Shown here in pieces: positions 56,446-64,000 of a stretch of DNA of 64,000 nucleotides. The position numbers were made by a program, and so were the translations under genes. The stretch comes from Mesostigma viride. Lineage: Eukaryota; Streptophyta; Mesostigmatophyceae; Mesostigmatales; Mesostigmataceae. The notes beneath the pieces are model-generated. The model searched no databases and had not been told where the DNA came from. It saw only the letters and a list, made by a program, of their open reading frames with translations. Position 1 is the stretch's first letter; each line of letters opens with the position of its first letter. The stretch is taken from assembly GCA_009746045.1 (NCBI GenBank), contig RPFO01000380.1:587388-651387 (forward strand), in the 5' to 3' direction.

Positions 56446-59202
56446 TCAATATGAACATGAACCATAATAAACTGGTTCCCCTCGCTCATTTGCATCTTGC
56501 GAGTACGGCTGATGCCTTTTCCGCGATGGAGGGGCGGGGGGCGGGGGGCGGGGGGCGCTGCGAGCACGCATGCGTTCATCATCAAAGTTGCTGTGAGTCG
56601 TGAGACGAGTATGCTGAGTTGCTGCATAATGTCCCTCAGCATAATGTGGCCTATCTGGCTCCCTCGTGGCGGCATAACGGTAAGCGCCCTGCAAGGGCTC
56701 ACCGTGGGCCATATAGTAGGAGTCATAAGGCTCGTACAGGCCATGCGATTCATCTTGCCAATCCAGCTTCCTTGCCTCATCGATCGCGGGTGCGCGCGTG
56801 CGCGGCTCTGCATGGCTCATCTTGCCAATCCAGCTTCCTTGCCCCATCCATCGCGGGTGCGCGCTTGCGCGGCTCTGGCTCACGGCGTGCCGGCTGCCAT
56901 TCTGCCCCCTGCATGCCGGTGAAGCCTTCACGTTGCCGCAATGTGGGAGGCGCAGCAGGAATGGTCGGCCGGTGAATCTCCGTGCCGCGGCTTGAGGTTG
57001 GAGCACATTCAACAGGCGTGGATGGCACTCGTTCCCTTTCCAAAGCATCAACCCTCGCCGTCAGGGATTTGACCTGTTCCTTCAGCTTCGCAGTCGCGGG
57101 GTTCTCTGGGGCGGCAGCCGGCTTTGCACGCGCTGCCAATGATGATTGGCACTTGGAAACCTTTGCATTCAAATCAGCGATCTGCATAGCCACAGACGGC
57201 GGCGCCTTCTTCCTCCCCTGCTTCGCTTGAAACCCCACCCAGTCCTTCAGCTCTGCGATTGCTGCCTGTGCTGCTTGCAACCCCTGAGTAAGGGGCGCTA
57301 GCCACTTTGCCGGGGGAGCTGCCGGGGGAGCTGCCGGGGGAGCTGCTGGCATCGCACTCTCGGACGGTGCTGACTTTGCTGCGCGAGGCGGCAGTGCCTT
57401 CCCGCCCTGGTATTCAAGCTGGCGTGCAGGGCGCAAGCTCCGCTGGCCCCCCCCCCCGCCGCCGTCGAGGCGCGCTTCTTGGGCTTGACGGGTGATGTTT
57501 GTTCCTCGCTGCCATCGTCACCCCCCCTTCCCCATCATTGTGCTCCTCCTCCACCTCCTCTTCATCCTCCAGGTCATAGCTGGCATCGCCCCCGCTTTCA
57601 TCTTCATCTTCATCTTCATCGGATGGAGCAGGCGGGACGACAGCGAGCACCTGAATTGTAAACATGCACGCATACAGAGATTGACATTTTACATCAACAA
57701 TAATTAATGTTTTATGGTGCTTACAAATAGAGTGCTCCTGATGGTGTCTTCTAGTATGCACATTGATAATATGCGCCAGTGTGGTTTGCGCTCGGCTGCG
57801 GTTGGATTGCGCATGGCATGTTCTAGCATATGAATGTCAACAATGCAAAACCGATCTGAGATACTTACAAGATAGCCCTGCCCGGTGGTCTTGTTGGTCG
57901 CGCTCCTTAACTGGTTGATGCGCGACTCCTGGCGGGTAAACACTGACGTGATGTCCGCCATGGCATCCGCCAAGGTAGTACTCGAATGGCAATGCAATTC
58001 GGCGGTGGCGGCAGGGTCAACCGTCAAGTTATATGGTCGGCACCACGCTACACGGATTTCACCGGAGGCGAATGAGGTAACCGTCCATTCTCCTTCCCCG
58101 CAGCTGTAAATGGGACGCACCAACGCCACAAAGGACTGGTACTCATGGCCAGTGCTGGCTGCCCTCACACAAGCGAGTCCGAGGATGACAAGCCGCACAA
58201 CGGTGTTGCCCGTGGGAGTGGCACGCAGGTCATGCACGCATTAGCTCAGGATCCGCATGACTGCAGATGTCACCGATGGAGAACGACGTCACCTTGGCGG
58301 TGCTACGAGAGCCAGCCTTTTTGCACGAAACATACAGCGGAGGCCAGTCACTCTTGGTGTCTAGTTGGGCCAGGGAATCCTTTTCATCAGACAGCGTGTA
58401 GAAGTTGTGAGCTCGTGTGATGTTGTGCTCTGGAACGGTTATCTGAGGAATACCGTTGATGAACCTGCTGTTGGTTGGAAAACCCTTGCCCACGTCGAGC
58501 ATGTGAAGCACAACTGGCTTGGCCGTAGTAGCACCCCGGGATGCAATCGAGAGGCTGCCGGCTCCCTTCACGAGCACCCCCAAATATCCCAGATACTTGA
58601 CGAGGCACTTGTGCGCAGGTGGGTCCTGCGATGCTGCCTGTTGCAATTCAACAGCAATAGCACAAGCAATGTCATGATTCCAAACGCCAAGAACTGCACT
58701 TAGTAATATTCCTTTGGTAAAATGCAATTCAAGAGCAATAGCACAAGCAATGTCATGATTCCAAACGCCAAGAACTGCACTTATTGTAATATTCCTTTGG
58801 TAAAATGCAATTCAAGAGCAATAGCACAAGCAATGTCATGATTCCAAACGCCAAGAACTGCACTTATTGTAATATTCCTTTGGTAAAATAACAACCGGAT
58901 TTCCCCTGTCATAAATTTACCTGAGATTTCCCATCCGTTTTGGCTGTTTGCTCGGTTTCCTCATCCGAAGCACCGGAGGCATTCATTCTATGAAGTTCAT
59001 TGACTGCTCCCCTGACGTACACGTTTGATGCCCTTTGCTTCTGTACTTCATCACCTACAGCGCCCACTGATACAGGGCCTGTATCCATTGTGTTCTCTTG
59101 CCCCGGTGGTGCTACTGCGTCCTGTTCACTGGCATGCTCCACATGTCCGGCATCCCCGCCATTGTTTTCAATACCTGCCTGCGGCTGCACGCCGCTAGCC
59201 AT
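56446..59202 (-). CDS. Hypothetical multi-exon protein with coiled-coil C-terminus
   Basis: First exon 59202-58921 starts MASGVQPQAGIENNGGDAGH, is acidic and ends KSQ at a GTAAAT donor. A middle exon from about 58693 reads VWNHDIACAIAVELQQAASQ, CLVKYLGYLGVLVKG and GIPQITVPEHNITRAH. It changes frame near 58235 to VVRLVILGLACVRAAS and IYSCGEGEWTVTSFASGEIR, ending at a GTAAGT donor (exon end 57869). The last exon starts about 57650: an acidic run (SDEDEDEDESGGDASY), a frame change in a G10 run near 57450, Ala/Pro linkers, then a coiled coil (TAKLKEQVKSLTARVDALER). The tail has two copies of KLDWQDE after another frame change near 56790. I do not recognise the family. The intron-1 acceptor does not keep phase with the ORF, so that boundary is approximate. 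Confidence 0.5.
58643..58889. repeat. Three tandem copies of an 81-83-bp exon-intron junction
   Basis: Units start GCAATTCAAxAGCAATAGC at 58643, 58724 and 58807. Each includes the start of the exon coding WNHDIACAIA plus the preceding 3' splice site region. The two upstream copies differ from the first by TTATTG for TTAG. Confidence 0.85.
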
Positions 59203-59363
59203 TCTCAGCTATCCGGATTTCCGAACTACGCCAATACCTGGCCAGAATGGCTGAAAATTTCCACGAAATGCATCCAAGTGCACGAATTATTGAGTCGGTG
59301 GTGGCACCATGGCACGGAGTACAAATGGGTGGTGGCACGCCGTGCCACCGGTGGTGGTGGCAC

Positions 59364-59607
59364 GGTGCAACGGTGCAACGGTGCAACGGTGCAACGGTGC
59401 AACGGTGCAACGGCCAGTGATTGGCCCGTAGTTGATTTTGTGATATGCGCCTAGTAAAAATTGGCCGCAAATCTTGTGCCCACGTACGACCGGACGAATT
59501 TGCGGCCAATTTTTACTAGGCTGCATGTCAGCAAATCAAGAACGGGCCAATCACTGGCCGTTGCACCGTTGCACCGTTGCACCGTTGCACCGTTGCACCG
59601 TTGCACC
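59364..59607. mobile_element. Foldback element with six octamers at each end
   Basis: Left end: six GGTGCAAC units (59364-59411). Right end: six GTTGCACC units (59560-59607). Inside, GGCCAGTGATTGGCCCGT and GCCTAGTAAAAATTGGCCGC occur on both arms in inverted orientation around a centre near 59486. About 244 bp, non-coding. Confidence 0.85.
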
Positions 59608-59659
59608 ACCAAATTTTCCTGGCCAGAATGCCCTGTCTTTGCATGTAAAGGATAATTAT

Positions 59660-59835
59660 GACAATGAACCAGCGATGGAAGCAAGGGGATACTGAACCAG
59701 CGATGGAAGCAAGGGGATAATGAACCAGCGATGGAAGCAAGGGGATACTGAACCAGCGATGGAAGCGATGGAAGCGATGGAAGCGATGGAAGCTGGAGGG
59801 GGAGGGGGAGGGGAGGGGAGGGGAGGGGAGGGGGA
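59660..59835. repeat. Short tandem repeats (GAACCAGCGATGGAAGC and GATGGAAGC units, then G-rich)
   Basis: Three to four copies of an AACCAGCGATGGAAGCAAGG unit, then four GATGGAAGC units, then a GGAGGGGAGGGG purine tract. No gene is seen up to 60077. Confidence 0.8.
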
Positions 59836-60076
59836 GGGAAACTTCCCGAAGCAATGGGAAACGGGAAACTTTTTGGTAGTTGCCGTCACTTCCTTTGGTT
59901 CTACTGAAAATTCGCTGAAATTCGCTGAATTCGTACCGTAGCCTAATTTTTAGTACCTCGAAGTGACGGGGCACCTAAAAATTTGCCCACAAGTACACTT
60001 GGCAGCGCGCTCACCGGGAAAAATTGTACAGCCGCTCCGGCGGGCCACTTGAACGAATTACGCAGTTCCTAAAGCC

Positions 60077-63000
60077 ATGAAGGGCCTGGGCATTATGGAG
60101 CCCGATGCGGGGGCGCAGGTTTTTGGAATGCTATTCTCGCTGCTTGTCCTGGTGGTCGTGTTGCTCGTCATGGCGAGACGAGGGCTCCGTCTTAGCGCTG
60201 CAGCCGTCTTAGCAAAATGCACCACAGATGCCTCCTGTGCTGCGGCACTTAGCAGGGACTGGGACTGTGGGTGTGGCCGCCATTGTTTGCGAAGCGTGCA
60301 TTTCGAGGAGATAAGAGCGATGAGGACCGACATGTGGTCTAAGAAGCCTGCGGATCGGAAAGAGTTTATAAAGAACCAGCTTTTTCAGGCCGGCCAGCGA
60401 GAAACTGAAATTCCGGGGAGCTTGCGTCACAAACGCAGTCGAGACGAGGGCTTCCTTTTCGCAGTGGATGGCTACGTTACTTACCCAGCTGACAGGCATC
60501 AGCCAGAGTCGGCAACCCCGTTTCGGCATCGCATGTGTGAAGCCGCTTTCCGCCGTGCTTTGTATATCAACCCCAATATGTGGCACGCGGCTGTCAAGGA
60601 GACAACCCGCCCTCGACCTTTGCCTGGCGATCGTGATTTGGAGTCCGGCTTGGGTAGCACTGCTGGACGGCGCATTGGGGTATCCCGGTCATTGTCTGCC
60701 AAGATTGGGGAGGCCAAGGCGCTTTGTGAGCTGTGGATTCGGCGTTGGTTCTGCCCAGCATTGAGAAGGATCCCCGGGATGGCGCCAGCATCATTGAGCA
60801 ACCGTGCAAGAAGACTTTATACTCGGACTACACTGCAGAGCAGCAGGACTACGGAACACCTGTAGTTAGCATTTCGCTTTTCAGGACAATTTTTGAAGCA
60901 GTGAGAGTAAGCATGCGAGTCCGGATTGAGAAATATCGCACGAAAATTATGGGTGAGTGCTCCCGCTGCCGGAAGTTAAAGGATGCCATCTTGTCTTATC
61001 GGACCACTGACCGGACCCGGTGGGAGGCTTTCAAAGAGAAGTTAGCTGATCACACCGACTTCTTTAATGGGGAACGGATGGCTTACCTGCAACGAAGGTT
61101 TGAGGGCGCCAAGCACTATTTTGTTTCCATAGTCATCGATGGTCTGGCGAAAATGAAGACGGCGGTTCCAACCAGGGGCAGCGCCTCGAAAGAGTGGCTT
61201 AGCAGCCGCAAGCTACATATACCCTACCAGCTGGTTTGCTCGATTTTGCACGGAGTGAGGACGTACTTCTGGGTGATTATGCCTTGGGTAGCCAATTCTG
61301 AGGTTTCTGGTAATTCAGGGCGTGTCACTGCGACGCTGCTCACACACCAATTGTTGGAAGTGGTGGTTGAGCGACCATGGGAAAGGTCCCGCAATCCTGA
61401 GATCCGCGAGTTTGGCCTTGCCACGACACTCGTCCTTCAAGTGGACGGGGGTGGGGACAACATGAATAGCGAGCTATTGGGCTTTCTAGCGGTTCTCATT
61501 AACCGCCGTCTCTTTTCTCTCATCAGGGTGTGCCGCCTGCCCCCGGGGCACACCCATAATGACGCTGATCAGAGATTTGGTTGGTTTATCCGGTGGTACA
61601 ACGGGATGAAGAACCGCGTGTCAGATCTCGCACCGGTGCTCATGCTGACATTTCAAGATGTGTTGCAAGGGCTGACGCGTGCCTTTGCACACTACTACGA
61701 GCAAGGCCCATTCGGGAGCATGGCGACAATAAACCCACTGCCGCCATCTGCCAAGGTTGGTTTTCTTCCGGCTTCTTCTTGTTTTCCATATGTAGCATGC
61801 CATAGTTAACCAATAATCACCTTGCTTACTCGCCTCTTATTGCAACTGTTTGTTCTATGCTTGTTGCTTGCAGCTCGTCAATGCAGCGCTGGACTTCACA
61901 ACGTGGCTTCGAGGCTGCATAGACCCAGATCTTGGGCGTTGGGTCAAGTCTGCTGACGTGGTTATGGACGCGTCAACCAACCAACCTGTGGTGGAGCATC
62001 GGCCGGTCAGCAAGATATTTGATATCGAGCTATTCGGCCATCACGATGAAGGTGCAGGGGCGGACGTTGGTGATGACTGCTTTTTGCGCTACCGACTTGC
62101 CACGGCAGAGGCGTTAGCTGATGTGCCCGCCAACTGTTGGAGGCCTCTTGGGCCGAACGAGGAGCCATGCGACATGGTTACTGTCTCTTCGAAGCGTGTG
62201 AGTGATGGCAAAGAGCTCCGCGGCGTGCTAGTCATGGAGGCGACCAAGGCGCCCAAGGGCAGCCCAGGTGTTGCCGCGTTTGCGGATTGGGATGGCGATC
62301 GCGCAATCCGCCGTCATTGCTCTAAACTCAACCGAGTGTTTCCAGACATCATGACGGATGCAAAGCAAGCAGAGCTCAACGAGGAGATCCGCGGCTTCCC
62401 CGCTGAGCCGGAGCAAGTGGAAGAAGAAGCGTCGGTGTTTGACCGCATGATCCAAGCTCTGACGGAGTGCAGGGAGCAGCAAAAACACAAGCCCCTCCCT
62501 TTTTGCCTCCACAGTGCAGGGGATCAGGCGGTGATGCGGGCTGCCCGTGCTTTGGAAGCGCCGCTGCACCCAATTATCAGCCATGCAGGCAACCGCCGGC
62601 ACGAGGTGCAAACTGCCATTCACCGGGCGCGACGCGAGGCTGAGCGCCTGCCGGCCGCATCTGCCACGCCTGCCACGCTTGCCTCCAATCCTCCTACTGG
62701 AGTTGCCTCCAATTCTCCTGCGGATGCCACCGGTGGTGCACGGACCATTGCGACTGCGGATCATATTTTTTCCGTAAATCCCGGCATTATCTCCCGCGGA
62801 GACTTTCTCATCATCAAGAGACCTGCGGTGACGTGCGGGGAAGGCATGCCCTGGCCAGAGGAGCTCTTGGTGAAGGTCGTGGATGCGTCTACTGTTCGTT
62901 CACGCGGGACTCTGACTGTTTCCGTGTTTTACTCACCCTCCTGGGAAGGGCAGTTTAACAAGCTCTCGCTCGCAGGCGGTGGGCCGGGCCTGACGGTGTC

Positions 63001-63544
63001 GGCATCGGAAATCATCGTTCAACACTGGACAGTTGGTGCATCAGGGCAGGCTGTCCACACTCCGTCGCTGACAGCAGCACGTAAGCTATCTCGTGCAACC
63101 CTCCAGGCCTTAGATGACCATCCACACGTGCACTTTGCTGGTTTTCAAACACAGCAAGCTGCTGCAGCGACGTCAAAAGCTGCATGTGCGGCACACTTTG
63201 TTGAGCACGGGCTGCACGCGCTGAAAGGGAGAAGGCTGTGCGCCTTGTGGGGTGCTGCCAAGACCCGTTTTCACGGGTGGGTCACAGAAGTACATGAGAA
63301 TGGCGGGGCTTTGAAGATCGAGACGGTTTGGTCCGACGGCAAGGGAGCGACGTACACCACGTTGGAGGAAGTCTTAAAGTTCATCTGCGGGTGCCCTCAT
63401 GCGGCTAATGCCTTTGGCCGCGAAAAGTTTTTTCAGGATGGTGCCGCGGCCGACGCTGAGACGGGGGCGGAAGAGCCCCAACTTTCTTTTGTTTGTGAGA
63501 GTAGCGAGAGTAGCGATGATGATGAGGAGGAAGCATGGGAATGA
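60077..63544 (+). CDS. Transposon-derived DUF7869-like protein, two exons
   Basis: Exon 1 (to 61755) starts MKGLGIMEPDAGAQVFGMLF, with a hydrophobic segment, a Cys cluster (CGCGRHC) and FEEIRAMRTDMWS. Frame changes once near 60735 (2 to 1). It continues with FWVIMPWVANSEVS, LATTLVLQVDGGGDNMNSEL and the hallmark PPGHTHNDADQRFGWF. The intron 61756-61873 is phase 0 (acceptor TTGCAG). Exon 2 has a BAH-like GDFLIIKRPAV / WPEELLVKVVD segment and an acidic end, SSESSDDDEEEAWE. The VDGGGDN and HTHNDxDQ motifs and upstream Cys motif fit the DUF7869 group, known from plants and algae and thought to descend from transposases. The N-terminal start is uncertain. With the one-base break, activity cannot be judged. 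Confidence 0.6.
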
Positions 63545-63831
63545 TGGGGAATGTGTGAAAGCTTCGATAGGAGTAAAGGCGTCTCTTTGTCCTGTCAAGC
63601 ATGCTAGTCTTGTTGCAAGAATGAAGCCCAACATGCCAACTGTCCATGCATGGTCATGTTGCATAATGGTGGGCATAAGATACATGTGTTTGCTAGTGGC
63701 CATGTTTTACACGGAAATGGATTTACGTTCAGTATGTGATTCAATGACATGTGATTATTTTGGTTGATGCATGCAATATACCCCATGATAACCAATGCAC
63801 GTGCAAAGATGTGTGTTTATATGCAATTTGA
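63545..63831. other. 3' flanking sequence, no gene seen
   Basis: No coding signal. It passes into a unit of about 151 bp (from about 63783) that recurs at the window end. Confidence 0.4.
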
Positions 63832-64000
63832 GGTGCAACGGTGCAACGGTGCAACGGTGCAACGGTGCAACGGTGCAACGGTGTCATGAGCATCTAGGTA
63901 ACCCTTGCATGACCCATCCACCTACATAAAACCCATGGATAACAATTGCATGTGCAAAGGTGTGTGTTTATATGCAATTTGAGGTGCAACGGTGCAACGG
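63832..64000. repeat. Octamer (GGTGCAAC)n arrays in a 151-bp tandem unit
   Basis: Six perfect octamers at 63832-63879. A second array starts at 63983 and runs off the window. Both are preceded by GTGTGTTTATATGCAATTTG, giving a 151-bp period. Confidence 0.9.

Overview
The window is eukaryotic nuclear DNA, most likely from a green alga (chlorophyte). It carries proline-rich SPPPP extracellular-matrix linkers, a GC-rich multi-domain wall or adhesion protein, spliceosomal introns with GTACGT/GTAAGT donors and CAG acceptors, and a very high load of transposable elements and tandem repeats. Cymbomonas tetramitiformis came to mind, but the sequence alone cannot prove a species.

Layout. (1) 1-14862 (+): the 3' part of a giant type-I membrane or extracellular-matrix gene. 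It has repeated DUF11-like modules joined by SPPPP linkers, two choice-of-anchor-E-like domains, cohesin-like and dockerin-like segments, thrombospondin type 1 repeats, EGF-like regions and one C-terminal transmembrane helix. (2) 15476-18782: a decayed LINE-type retrotransposon with a (CAA)n tail and inverted ends. (3) 19102-24683 (-): a repeat-rich hypothetical gene, followed by odd repeats (CCGTAAC-rich block, octamer arrays) to 25.9 kb. (4) 25966-56278: a region bounded by 64-73 bp inverted repeats. It holds a hypothetical ORF, a three-exon DDE/RNase-H-like transposase gene (-), two head-to-head minisatellite arrays, and a large multi-exon gene (+). I propose this as a ~30 kb giant DNA transposon. 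Its genes point outward and end close to the inverted repeats, and a 22-bp palindrome family occurs only inside it, mostly in introns. (5) Nested inside its large gene is a young Copia-type LTR retrotransposon (45313-54739), itself split by a hAT-like element (50881-52277) with a perfect 8-bp target duplication. (6) 56446-59202 (-): a hypothetical coiled-coil gene. (7) 60077-63544 (+): a transposon-derived DUF7869-like gene. Octamer (GTTGCACC/GGTGCAAC) arrays flank these regions.

Many genes show single-base frame breaks, often inside C or G homopolymers. Some of these may be uncorrected sequencing or assembly errors rather than true pseudogenisation, so frameshifted genes are described as intact-looking with breaks noted. 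Exon boundaries come from reading splice sites by eye and have not been tested against transcripts.
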